Assembly: GCA_031553975.1 (NCBI GenBank)
Contig: JAVBKP010000038.1
Coordinates: 1-21,137 of the forward strand
Source: JAVBKP01 sp031553975
GTDB lineage: Bacteria; Bacillota; Clostridia; Peptostreptococcales; Anaerovoracaceae
Reading direction: 5' to 3'
DNA: 21,137 nt
Shown here: in pieces, positions 6,275 to 14,017 of the stretch
How positions within the stretch are numbered: position 1 is the stretch's first letter
Layout of the letters: every line of letters begins with the position of its first letter
Made by a program: the position numbers and the translations under genes
The notes under the pieces: generated by a model
Told to the model about the DNA's origin: nothing
Seen by the model: only the letters and a program-made list of their open reading frames with translations
The model's database searches: none

Positions 6275-7948
6275 TTATTTTCCAAGGTTAATCAATGTAT
6301 CTAGCACTGTTGTAAGCGTATTAATAACCCTTGCATTGGCCTGGTATGCCGTCTGAAATTGTACTAAGCCCGTTATCTCTTCGTCTATTGACACAGCCGA
6401 TGTTTCGTTTTGTTTTTCTCTAATCTGCAGTATTAACATCCCTTGATTGTCTATGTTTCGCTCACACGATTCCTTATCTACACCAATTTTACCTACAAGG
6501 TCGTTATAGAACCCTGAGGTGGTAGATCCGCTGGTTCTAGGCGCAATTGTCATCTTATCTGCATCAAATGTGGTTAGTTGCGCATTAAGCCTTTTGGGAT
6601 CCTGCAAATCTAATTGTAATAACTGAAGCTTTGCTATGGCATCGGCTCTAGAGCCATCTCCTGTGCCAGTAGAGTTCAAATCAGCCTTTGCATTAATCAA
6701 ATTTGAGTTCTCCATAATAGCGTCATTGATTTTGATGTTCTTTGCTGCTCCCTTTACATTGAATATATCGTTTCCAAGTGAATCCAACGAATCGTTGTCA
6801 GGGAATTCTGAAAGCCCTGGGGTGGCTGCTTTAAGTTCAAAAAACTTTGAGTTAATATTGCCATTGACAGGACCGTGAACTGTGTTTACTGCGCTGGCTA
6901 TGGCATAGGCTAGTTTATCTAATTCTGCCATGTATCCATCATTTTTTTCTATGGCCGCCTGGTTTCCTGATATGGCCCCTAGTTTTGGTCTATAAGGTGG
7001 GCTCGCAAAGTCATCATAATTACCACCGTGCTCGTACATAAGTACATCACCAGCTTTATAGCTGTCTCCCAGTGGCGGCCCTGGCATTGAAAATTCCTCA
7101 ACATCAGCGGAGTCCCCATTTTTCGCAACAGAAAGAGTCCATGTTCCTTTCACAGCATCAAATTCTGCACTACGAATGACTGACATAGAATATTCAGGAG
7201 GATCGTCCTTGGAGAAGTTTAGCAACTCATATTTTTGTCCTGAATCAGCCTCCGTGATTCTCACGCGACCAAATTTGTCTTCTTCTACATTGATGTTGAC
7301 GTTGCCTGAGATTTTCTCTAATAGCAAATCTCGTCTATCTAAAAGGTCGTTGGGTTCAACGCCTTGCAATTTCATTTTATATATTTGAGAAGTAGTATCC
7401 TGCAATTGCCCTAAAAGCGCGTTGGTATCATATACTCTCTTCTCTGTATCAGAAACTGTGTTTTTGTTCAAAGTTTCCAATTGTTCGTACATTTGATTTA
7501 ATGACTTGGTAAAGTCATCAGCTCTTTGTAATACGATTGATTTGTTAGTGCTTCCCTCCGGCGTCTTGGCTAGCTCTGCCCATGAGTTCCACATTTTGTT
7601 CATAACAGTAGAAAGACCTGTATCGGAAGGCTCTCTGTTAAAAATAAGTTCCACTTGGTTTAGTCCCGCGTCCGTTGCCTTGTATTTTTCTTGAATTGAT
7701 ATTTCTTGTCTTACTTGTACATCTAAGAACGTATCTCTTAGACGCTTGATATTGTCAATCTGCACCCCCGTGCCTAGCTGTCCGACTCCGCGATACGTAA
7801 CAGGATCTGCTGCAGATAGTGAAACACGCTGCCTAGAGTATCCTTCGGTCTCTGCATTGGCAATATTATGAGACGCAGTCGCAATCATGTACGATTGTGC
7901 TTGCATCGCTCTTGTTGAAGTTGCATACATTCCAAACAAATTACTCAT
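6275..7948 (-). CDS. flgK: Flagellar hook-associated protein 1 FlgK
   Basis: FlgK is the first junction protein between hook and filament. The 557-residue protein shows the rod/hook-family N-terminal motif SHNIANAETEGYSRQRV (residues 27-43) with LGTGVQIDNIKR, and the C-terminal coiled D0 region EEITGLVQFQTAYQANARVI followed by NTLTTVLDTLINLGK. The long middle (about 200-460) carries the outward-facing domains and is less conserved. It starts 24 bases after flgN, with an AGGGAT-type ribosome site and a stronger GAGGAAAG slightly further up. FlgN encoded upstream is its export chaperone. Confidence 0.97.
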   Translation of the reverse strand: MSNLFGMYATSTRAMQAQSYMIATASHNIANAETEGYSRQRVSLSAADPVTYRGVGQLGTGVQIDNIKRLRDTFLDVQVRQEISIQEKYKATDAGLNQVELIFNREPSDTGLSTVMNKMWNSWAELAKTPEGSTNKSIVLQRADDFTKSLNQMYEQLETLNKNTVSDTEKRVYDTNALLGQLQDTTSQIYKMKLQGVEPNDLLDRRDLLLEKISGNVNINVEEDKFGRVRITEADSGQKYELLNFSKDDPPEYSMSVIRSAEFDAVKGTWTLSVAKNGDSADVEEFSMPGPPLGDSYKAGDVLMYEHGGNYDDFASPPYRPKLGAISGNQAAIEKNDGYMAELDKLAYAIASAVNTVHGPVNGNINSKFFELKAATPGLSEFPDNDSLDSLGNDIFNVKGAAKNIKINDAIMENSNLINAKADLNSTGTGDGSRADAIAKLQLLQLDLQDPKRLNAQLTTFDADKMTIAPRTSGSTTSGFYNDLVGKIGVDKESCERNIDNQGMLILQIREKQNETSAVSIDEEITGLVQFQTAYQANARVINTLTTVLDTLINLGK

Positions 7949-7972
7949 CGCTATCCCTATCTTTCCTCTTTA

Positions 7973-8404
7973 CTATACGGACTTGTTCAAACCTGCTTGC
8001 ACAGAATTTCCGTCCATTTTTCCATTTTTGTCATAGGTTCCCGTTTTTTTTACCATATCTTGTACGGTCCTCATAAGCATATTGCTATAAGCTATACTCT
8101 GCTCTATTAAAAGCAAATTTGTCTCTTGCTCATCTGCGATTTCTTGGCCCAAATGCCTAAGTTCACCAACTAGAGCATCTGTCTCCTCATCCTCTAAATT
8201 GGCTAAATTGACTTCACCATACTGACTGTGTCTTATCTCTTCTAGCCGTTGAAGGTTTTCTGCTATTGCCGACTTTCTCTCAACAATTTCGGACAAGGAC
8301 ACCCCGTCTTCTTTGATCAACGCGCCTCTTTCCTCTAACATCAATTCTCTTAGAGAAAAGAGGTTTTGTCTATGCTCCAAAAAAAGTTTTTTTAAGTCTT
8401 CCAT
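7973..8404 (-). CDS. flgN: FlgN-like flagellar export chaperone
   Basis: A 143-residue, mostly helical, acidic protein with heptad-like patterns over residues 1-115, as expected for FlgN, which holds FlgK and FlgL unfolded before export. Sequence identity in this family is low. The call rests on helical content, size, the LLLIEQSIAYSNMLMRTVQ segment of the kind that precedes the substrate-binding tail, and its position between flgM and flgK. A GGGAGAG ribosome site precedes the ATG. The last 25 residues are Gly/Asn/Lys-rich and probably disordered. Confidence 0.88.
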   Translation of the reverse strand: MEDLKKLFLEHRQNLFSLRELMLEERGALIKEDGVSLSEIVERKSAIAENLQRLEEIRHSQYGEVNLANLEDEETDALVGELRHLGQEIADEQETNLLLIEQSIAYSNMLMRTVQDMVKKTGTYDKNGKMDGNSVQAGLNKSV

Positions 8405-8433
8405 ACAGCTCTCCCTTTTAACGTATCCTAAAG

Positions 8434-8715
8434 TTATTCAGCCATCCTACGTATCATCGCATTGGCCAACTCTTCCGATGAAACTTCATACTGCCCACTG
8501 GCTATCACTTGCTTAAGGCTTTCAATTCTTTCAGAATTGACCTGTGAAGAGGCATAACCTTTAATGTCTTTCATTTCATTTGAAAGTTCAAGACGATCAT
8601 GACCTGTTTTGCCTACTAAAGATTTGCGCTCTTCGGCCTTTTCTGCTGGTTTTTTAACCTCTGATTGAACTTTGTCAAGATATACTGAATATCCCGGATT
8701 GCTTCCTATTCTCAT
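8434..8715 (-). CDS. flgM: Anti-sigma-28 (sigma-D) factor FlgM
   Basis: FlgM holds sigma-D inactive until the hook is complete and FlgM is exported, releasing late gene expression. The 93-residue protein has the family layout: a polar, disordered first half and a conserved C-terminal sigma-binding half (DRLELSNEM, then SERIESLKQVIASGQYEVSS and ELANAMIRRM). It begins with the frequent Firmicute MRIG start, with AAGGAGG eight bases upstream. It is first in the flgM-flgN-flgK-flgL transcript and has a sigma-D promoter, so it sits in the feedback loop it controls. Confidence 0.95.
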   Translation of the reverse strand: MRIGSNPGYSVYLDKVQSEVKKPAEKAEERKSLVGKTGHDRLELSNEMKDIKGYASSQVNSERIESLKQVIASGQYEVSSEELANAMIRRMAE

Positions 8716-8752
8716 TTTATTTTCCTCCTTCCTATACTTCTATATGTTCTTT

Positions 8753-8779
8753 CTATCGGCTATTGATTATATTATTTTA
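8753..8779 (-). promoter_or_regulatory. Sigma-D (sigma-28) promoter of the flgM operon
   Basis: On the minus strand TAAA (8779-8776) and GCCGATAG (8760-8753) are separated by exactly 15 bases. This matches the Bacillus sigma-D consensus TAAA-N15-GCCGATAT at all but the last base. It lies about 38 bases upstream of the flgM ATG, behind the fliY terminator, so the late flagellar block starts its own transcript here. Confidence 0.88.
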
Positions 8780-8820
8780 TAGCAAAATTCAAAAAATATA
8801 ATATTTTTAATTTTAGAATT

Positions 8821-8852
8821 AATTAAAAAAGGAAGGATGTGTCCCTTCCTTC
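8821..8852 (-). terminator. Intrinsic terminator after fliY
   Basis: Perfect 8-bp GC-containing stem (AAGGAAGG at 8829-8836 with CCTTCCTT at 8844-8851), 7-base loop, then six T on the minus strand (complement of A8825-8830). It lies 15 bases past the fliY stop and closes the chemotaxis/switch operon. Confidence 0.92.
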
Positions 8853-8866
8853 AATGAATCCATATA

Positions 8867-10180
8867 TTATTTCTGTCCACCTAGGGATTCTGCGCGCTCT
8901 TTTGTACTCACAATGCTATTTACGCGAATACCGAATTTTTCTTCAATTACAACAACTTCCCCTTGCCCTACTAACATGCCATTTACAAAAATATCAAGTG
9001 GCTCTTCAGCGTACTTGTTTAATTCTACGATGGATCCTGGTCCTAAAGAAAGAATTTGCTTAACTGAACGGTGTGCTTTACCGAGCACAACACTCATTTC
9101 CATAGGTACATCAAGGATTAGCTCAATATTCTTAGGCTGATTTGGTCTTTGTGGTCTGCCGAGTGTAGCAAACTGGGGTTTTTGAGACATAGCACCATAG
9201 GGGTCATACATTGGGTACATGCCTTGTTGATGCATGGGCATCTGTCCTGGATACATACCTTGTTGCATTGGCATTTGCCCTTGGTACATTTGTTGCTGCT
9301 GCATAGCAGGATCATACATTGGCTGTTGCTGCATAGACGGGTCGTACATCGGCTGTTGCTGCATGGTCTGATTGACCTGACCTGCACCACTATCCGCTGG
9401 TGTCTGAACACTGGGCGCAGTACTAGGCTCTGGCTCCGCAGGAGAGGTGTCAAATCCACCCATCATAGCCTTTACAATGCTCTTCGCAGATTCTAGTGAA
9501 TAAATTTGCATTATTTCACTATCTATTAAATCTTCAATGGTCATCCTAAATACGATTTGAACTATATCTTCATCTTTGTTTAGAAGGGAAAAGTCCACAT
9601 CCTTGCCATCTCCTACTGTTGTTATAGGAGGTGCAATATCAATAAATTTGCCCAACATAGTGGAAATAGCTGTTGAAGCGCTTCCAATCATCTGGTTCAT
9701 TGACTCAGATACAGCACTTAACTCTAGTTCATTAATTTCTGTGGCATCAAAATCAGCAGTTACCTCTTGCATCATCATAAGTTTGGCAATTATAGCTGCT
9801 TCCCTGATTCCAATAACAAGAACATTGGTACCAGCTAGTTCACCTGCAAACTGTATTTGAAGCGCAACATAAGGCGTCTTAAAATTCTCAGCTAATTCTT
9901 GAAAGGTAGAAACTCTAACTTGTGGTGTGGTAATATCAACTGCTTTGCTTAACAAAGTAGATAATGTAGTCGCCGCTGTTGCCATCGATACATTACCAAC
10001 TTCACCAAGGGCATCAATCTCAATTGCCGTCAACGGGGATGGATGTCCTTCACCCGAAGCCGTCTTTGGAGTAGAAGGAGCCTCATCAGCTCCACTAGCG
10101 GAAGATTCTTCGGAATTATTTAGTTCTTCGTTGGCTGCAAGCAGAGCATTAATCTCTTCTTGTGATAAAAAATCACTCAT
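8867..10180 (-). CDS. fliY: Flagellar motor switch phosphatase FliY
   Basis: FliY is a rotor C-ring protein that also dephosphorylates CheY-P. The 437-residue protein has an N-terminal switch peptide (LSQEEINALLA, residues 5-15) shared with FliM, and a CheC-like domain (about 48-242) with both phosphatase signatures, E60-x-x-N63 in EIDALGEVGN and E159-x-x-N162 in AVSESMN. A low-complexity linker (about 245-348) follows, then a C-terminal FliN/SpoA domain (about 350-425). Both catalytic pairs are intact. The linker holds repeats such as MQQQPMYDP and is unusually rich in Met, Gln, Tyr and Pro. The first 8 bases overlap the end of fliM, and its ribosome site AAAGGAGG lies inside fliM, so the two switch proteins are translationally coupled. 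Confidence 0.97.
   Translation of the reverse strand: MSDFLSQEEINALLAANEELNNSEESSASGADEAPSTPKTASGEGHPSPLTAIEIDALGEVGNVSMATAATTLSTLLSKAVDITTPQVRVSTFQELAENFKTPYVALQIQFAGELAGTNVLVIGIREAAIIAKLMMMQEVTADFDATEINELELSAVSESMNQMIGSASTAISTMLGKFIDIAPPITTVGDGKDVDFSLLNKDEDIVQIVFRMTIEDLIDSEIMQIYSLESAKSIVKAMMGGFDTSPAEPEPSTAPSVQTPADSGAGQVNQTMQQQPMYDPSMQQQPMYDPAMQQQQMYQGQMPMQQGMYPGQMPMHQQGMYPMYDPYGAMSQKPQFATLGRPQRPNQPKNIELILDVPMEMSVVLGKAHRSVKQILSLGPGSIVELNKYAEEPLDIFVNGMLVGQGEVVVIEEKFGIRVNSIVSTKERAESLGGQK
9271..9360 (-). repeat. Three imperfect 30-bp tandem repeats in the FliY linker
   Basis: Units at 9271-9300, 9301-9330 and 9331-9360 each begin GCAT and end TTGCTGCT or GGCTGTTGCT. The last two are the most alike. 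In frame they encode ten-residue units of the type MYDP(S/A)MQQQP. Further degenerate Met-Pro/Met-Tyr-Pro units extend to about 9195. The length is a multiple of three, so copy-number change would keep the frame. Confidence 0.8.
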
Positions 10181-11174
10181 CCCGTGTCTCCTCCTTTCTA
10201 ATCTCTCCTATAACCTGCACCGCCATCTTATCTTCAAACAGTCCAGGTTGTACAAACATTTTTTCTTTATCTTCCACATACATCTTCAAAGGTTCTGATA
10301 TCTTCGAATCTAGTTGTATGATATCGCCCTCAGCTAGATTCATGAAGCTCTCAACAGAAATAACAGTCTTCCCTAAAATTATATTTAGATCTACATCTGC
10401 TGTGTCAAGAACCTTTTCAATATCTTCCGTATATAAGCTAGAAAATTTCTTAGATCGCATACTGTCAAAGTTCTTGGCATGAAGTTGCTCGGCAACCTTT
10501 TCAAAAGTACGATATGGCACACACATATTAGAAAAGGTGTGTTCCTCTATGATTTGCACTTTACATGATATTACAACAACGGGTTCATTATACGACATTG
10601 TCTGTAGCATCAGTGGGTTTACTTCTATGCTCTCGAGTCTAGGATGTGTTTCAATCATATCAAGCCATACTGTCTTAATGTTATCAATCATGGTGCCAAG
10701 TATATCTCTTAGCATTCCCATTTCAATGTCAGTAAATTCACGTGGCGTAGAAGGGTGAGACATGCTCCCACCGCACAACAAATCTACCATATCAAGACAA
10801 AAGGAAGGGCTAAGTTCTACGGCACTAATCCCCTCTAAGGGTTCTAGTGTGAACATGCCCAGTACAGTTGGATTACTCACAGAACGAATAAACTCGGCGA
10901 AAGTAGCCTGCTCTACTGAAATAACAGTAAATTTTACAGTATTCCTCACCTGCCCTGTCAAACTATTTGATAATAGTCTAGCATAGTTCTCGTATATCCC
11001 CTTGATTGTCTGTATTTGGTCTTTTGATAATTTATTAGGTTTCCTAAAATCATATGGCTTAGATTTAATGACTTCTGCATCGCCAGCCTGAGATTTCTCA
11101 TCTTCTACAACATCTCCTGAAGCCAGGGCGTTTATCAGCGAGTCAATTTCTTCTTGAGACAGTACATTCTTCAT
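10173..11174 (-). CDS. fliM: Flagellar motor switch protein FliM
   Basis: FliM is the CheY-P receptor in the C-ring and sets rotation direction. The 333-residue protein has the N-terminal CheY-binding peptide VLSQEEIDSLI (residues 4-14). A CheC-like middle domain without phosphatase motifs follows, including LLCGGSMSHPSTPREFTDIE with the GG-containing torque-interface motif. The C-terminal SpoA domain (about 250-325) contains VDLNIILGKTVISVESFMNL. The ATG follows AGGAGGTG and is preceded by a structured 82-base gap after cheY. The stop overlaps the fliY start by 8 bases. Confidence 0.97.
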   Translation of the reverse strand: MKNVLSQEEIDSLINALASGDVVEDEKSQAGDAEVIKSKPYDFRKPNKLSKDQIQTIKGIYENYARLLSNSLTGQVRNTVKFTVISVEQATFAEFIRSVSNPTVLGMFTLEPLEGISAVELSPSFCLDMVDLLCGGSMSHPSTPREFTDIEMGMLRDILGTMIDNIKTVWLDMIETHPRLESIEVNPLMLQTMSYNEPVVVISCKVQIIEEHTFSNMCVPYRTFEKVAEQLHAKNFDSMRSKKFSSLYTEDIEKVLDTADVDLNIILGKTVISVESFMNLAEGDIIQLDSKISEPLKMYVEDKEKMFVQPGLFEDKMAVQVIGEIRKEETRDE

Positions 11175-11196
11175 TTTCTAAGCCACCTCCTTTTCA

Positions 11197-11225
11197 CCCC
11201 AAAAAGCAAGCTTTCGGGGTCCCCG
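11197..11225 (-). other. Competing hairpins in the cheY-fliM gap
   Basis: In minus-strand RNA, CCCCGAAAG (from 11219) can pair with CUUUUUGGGG (ending 11197) around a CUUG tetraloop, ending just upstream of the fliM ribosome site. The same CCCC can instead pair with the preceding GGGG (11224-11221) in a short CGGG/CCCG hairpin. No T run follows, so this is not an ordinary terminator. It may set the relative level of fliM/fliY to the che genes, by processing or by access to the ribosome site; that is inference. Confidence 0.5.
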
Positions 11226-11256
11226 GATAGTCGCTTTCTATTTTGGGCTATTGCTT

Positions 11257-11619
11257 TTATCCTAATACTTTTCCTACTGATTCTAAAATACGCTCAGCGT
11301 TAAATGGTTTTACAATAAAATCCGCTGCTCCTGCTTTGATCGCATCCATTACCATGGCTTGCTGACCCATAGCACTACACATAATAATCTTCGCTGTAGC
11401 ATCATGTTTTTTAATTTCTTTAAGGGCCTCAATGCCATTCATCTCAGGCATTGTAATATCCATTGTTACCAAATCAGGTCTGTTAGCCTTATATTTTTCT
11501 ACAGCCACAGCTCCATTTTCTGCTTCAGCAATAACTTCGAACCCGTTCTTTTCAAGAATGTCTTTTACCATCATCCTCATGAAAACAGCGTCGTCCACTA
11601 TCATCACTCTTTTACTCAC
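11257..11619 (-). CDS. cheY: Chemotaxis response regulator CheY
   Basis: A single receiver domain of 120 residues, close to Bacillus CheY. Acidic pocket D9-D10, phospho-acceptor D54 (VTMDITMPEMNG), switch serine S82 (IIMCSAMGQQ) and K104 (VKPF) are all present. CheY-P binds FliM and is dephosphorylated by FliY, both encoded next. The start is GTG at 11619-11617, eight bases after GGAGG; the ATG six bases earlier is out of frame and followed at once by TGA, so GTG is the only sensible start. It lies 18 bases after cheB. Confidence 0.96.
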   Translation of the reverse strand: MSKRVMIVDDAVFMRMMVKDILEKNGFEVIAEAENGAVAVEKYKANRPDLVTMDITMPEMNGIEALKEIKKHDATAKIIMCSAMGQQAMVMDAIKAGAADFIVKPFNAERILESVGKVLG

Positions 11620-11637
11620 TTCATATACCTCCGTTAT

Positions 11638-12672
11638 CTATTTCAGATCTTTGTTTAATAAGCTCATTATTGCTCCTGCAATTTTAGGAAGTGGATACTG
11701 TTTTTCTACAGCACCTATATCAAATGCAACTTTTGGCATTCCATATACAATAGATGTTTCTTCGTCTTGTCCTACTGTTTTTGCACCGTATTGACGCATC
11801 TTTAGTAGTCCGTCTGCCCCGTCTCTTCCCATACCTGTCAAGATAACACCGATAGCTTTATCTTTTACTTCATCTGCAACTGAGTCAAATAAAACGTCAG
11901 CTGATGGGCAGTGACCGCTTACTTTGTTGTCCTCAGTGCCTTTTGTTAGTTTTACAATAAACTTTCCGCCAATTTTTTTCACTCTCATATGATATCCGCC
12001 AGGGGCAATAAGCACTCTTCCAGGTCTAACCTCATCACCTTCCTCGGCCTCTTTAATATCAAGACCCATGGAATTGTTAAGTCTATCAGCATAAAGTTTA
12101 GTAAACATTGGAGGCATGTGCTGAACAATTACGATACCTGGAATATCCTTCGGTAAGAACTTAAGAACATCCACAAGCGCATTGGTTCCCCCTGTAGAGG
12201 CTCCGATAGCAATCATTCTATCGTTTAGTGCCCTATACTTGCCCGTATCTATTGTTTTTTCAGCAACTGCTTTTTTGTGATATCCTACTTTGGCAGTAGA
12301 TGCTATTTTTATCTTTGCTATTAACTCTTTAAAGTATGTATTCAGATCAGTATTCGCTGAAGGTTTGCCAACAAACTCCACCGCACCTGCATTAAGCGCA
12401 TCGAATACTCTTCCGTTTACTGCACTTACCACGATTGTTGGAAGTGGATATTGAGGCATCAACCTTTTTAGGAATTCGATACCATCCATTTTAGGCATCT
12501 CTATATCAAGTGTAATAACATCTGGTTTTAACTTGATAATTTTGTCTCTACCTTCAAACACATCGGCAGCCGTTCCTACAATTTGAATATCTGGATCTTC
12601 AGCTATTCTTTGAGAAAACAGTGTTCTCACCATGGTAGAGTCATCTATAATAAGTACTTTAACTGGTGCCAT
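11638..12672 (-). CDS. cheB: Chemotaxis methylesterase/deamidase CheB
   Basis: CheB removes methyl groups from chemoreceptors after phosphorylation by CheA. The 344-residue protein has an N-terminal receiver domain (about 1-125; acidic D10-D11, phospho-acceptor D56 in TLDIEMP), a linker, and a C-terminal methylesterase domain. The catalytic triad is visible: S159 (IGASTGG), H185 (VQHMP) and D284 (GMGRDGADG). It starts after AAGGAG with the cheR stop only three bases upstream, so cheR and cheB, the opposed adaptation enzymes, are coupled. Confidence 0.97.
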   Translation of the reverse strand: MAPVKVLIIDDSTMVRTLFSQRIAEDPDIQIVGTAADVFEGRDKIIKLKPDVITLDIEMPKMDGIEFLKRLMPQYPLPTIVVSAVNGRVFDALNAGAVEFVGKPSANTDLNTYFKELIAKIKIASTAKVGYHKKAVAEKTIDTGKYRALNDRMIAIGASTGGTNALVDVLKFLPKDIPGIVIVQHMPPMFTKLYADRLNNSMGLDIKEAEEGDEVRPGRVLIAPGGYHMRVKKIGGKFIVKLTKGTEDNKVSGHCPSADVLFDSVADEVKDKAIGVILTGMGRDGADGLLKMRQYGAKTVGQDEETSIVYGMPKVAFDIGAVEKQYPLPKIAGAIMSLLNKDLK

Positions 12673-12675
12673 TTA

Positions 12676-13485
12676 TTACTCCTTCCTATATAATGCGGGC
12701 ATTATATATTTAAATTGTGATAAACTTCTATCGATGCTCTCTGAGTGTCCTATAAATAAGTATCCGCCTGGCTCTAAAGCATTGTAATACTTTTCAACGA
12801 GTTTGGCTTTTGTTTCTGCGTCAAAGTAAATCATTACATTCCTACAGAATATCACGTGAAATTTTTTCTTGAACTGGAATTGTCCCATCAAGTTGAACTT
12901 TCTAAAAATAATTTCCTTTTTGATCTCATCGTTGACTTTTAGCATATTGCCGTCCACTTTGGTAAAGTATTTGTTGCGAAGTTGTGGGGGCATATTCTTG
13001 GCAGAATCTGCAGTATATATCGCCTTTTCTGCCTTAGTCATAGCTCTAATGGAAATATCGGTAGCTAAAAGTTTTGTATCCCAACCACTTCCTGTCGGGA
13101 ATTGCTCTTTTATTAACATCATCAGTGTGTATGGCTCTTCTCCCGATGAACAACCTGCACTCCATACCCTAAGGTCCTTTTGATCTTTACATTTTTGAGC
13201 AACATATGGTAGTGCTTGCTCTGCAAAAAACTTAAAGTGTTCTTCCTCACGCCAAAAGTATGTGTAGTTTGTAGTAATTCTATTAAGCAAATCAGAGAAA
13301 GCATCCCCTGTTTTATCGCCAATTACATAATTGAAGTATTCTGTGAAGCTCTTATGCCCACCTTTTTCAATTACTGCACTTAATCTACTATCAACCAATC
13401 CTTTTTTTGCATCTGTGAGGTTTATTCCATAGTTATCATGCATGTATACGCTAAAATCTTTAAACTCTTTGTCTGTAATTACCAT
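12676..13485 (-). CDS. cheR: Chemoreceptor glutamate methyltransferase CheR
   Basis: CheR uses S-adenosylmethionine to methylate receptor glutamates. The 269-residue protein shows an N-terminal helical domain (about 1-75), NRITTNYTYFWRE, the SAM-binding motif RVWSAGCSSGEEPYTLMM and the IFCRNVMIYFD motif. It lacks the C-terminal NWETF-pocket beta-subdomain insert only to the extent that I cannot identify one by eye; the length is normal. GGAG with five-base spacing supports the ATG. Here cheR lies inside the che operon, unlike in Bacillus subtilis where it is unlinked. Confidence 0.96.
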   Translation of the reverse strand: MVITDKEFKDFSVYMHDNYGINLTDAKKGLVDSRLSAVIEKGGHKSFTEYFNYVIGDKTGDAFSDLLNRITTNYTYFWREEEHFKFFAEQALPYVAQKCKDQKDLRVWSAGCSSGEEPYTLMMLIKEQFPTGSGWDTKLLATDISIRAMTKAEKAIYTADSAKNMPPQLRNKYFTKVDGNMLKVNDEIKKEIIFRKFNLMGQFQFKKKFHVIFCRNVMIYFDAETKAKLVEKYYNALEPGGYLFIGHSESIDRSLSQFKYIMPALYRKE

Positions 13486-13503
13486 GGTTTCTCCATTTCT
13501 TTA

Positions 13504-14004
13504 TTAAAATCCATCATGATCTAATAGTTTGTCGATATCCAAAAGTGTTATAACAGTATCTCCACTGTGTGCAACACCTCTAATGTATTTTACAGCAGTT
13601 TCTTTGTTAACGTCTGGTGTAGGAGAGATCTCATCCATTCCAATATTATATACTTCAGAAATTCTATCCACAATAAGCCCTACAAGCATATCTTCTTTGT
13701 TTACTACTATGATGCAAGATCTATCGTCGTATTCGGTGGTTGGTTTGTTAAATCTTGACCTTACCTCTATTACGGGAACAATGAGCCCCCTTATATTGAT
13801 AACACCTTTGACATAGTAGGGTTGGTGTGGCACGAAGGTAATCTCAACCATGTTTATGATTTGTGTAATACTTTCGATTTGAATACCATACACCTCTTTA
13901 TCTAGCGTAAAAGTAAGGTTCTTTTGTTTTTCGTCTTCAGCAGTTGATTTTTGGTCATCAATTCTTGCTTTCATGTCTTTTAATTGTTCTATTATCTGTT
14001 CCAT
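13504..14004 (-). CDS. cheW: Chemotaxis coupling protein CheW
   Basis: CheW bridges receptors and CheA. The 166-residue protein has a short helical N-terminal stretch (about 1-30), then a CheW/SH3-like fold starting NLTFTLDKEVYGIQIESITQ, with VKGVINIRGLIVPVIEVRSR and DRSCIIVVNKEDMLVGLIVD. An in-frame ATG at 14043 lies inside cheA without a ribosome site. ATG at 14004 has GAGGGAGG just upstream and leaves a 13-base gap from the cheA stop, so I use it. The leading 30-residue extension before the CheW fold is longer than in most CheW proteins. Confidence 0.95.
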   Translation of the reverse strand: MEQIIEQLKDMKARIDDQKSTAEDEKQKNLTFTLDKEVYGIQIESITQIINMVEITFVPHQPYYVKGVINIRGLIVPVIEVRSRFNKPTTEYDDRSCIIVVNKEDMLVGLIVDRISEVYNIGMDEISPTPDVNKETAVKYIRGVAHSGDTVITLLDIDKLLDHDGF

Positions 14005-14017
14005 AATGCCCTCCCTC

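Noticed and set aside
9149..9496. Plus-strand His/Leu-rich open frame opposite the FliY linker
   Set aside because: Direct consequence of the 30-bp repeats on the other strand; its repetitive composition is a mirror of the Met/Gln linker, not an independent gene.
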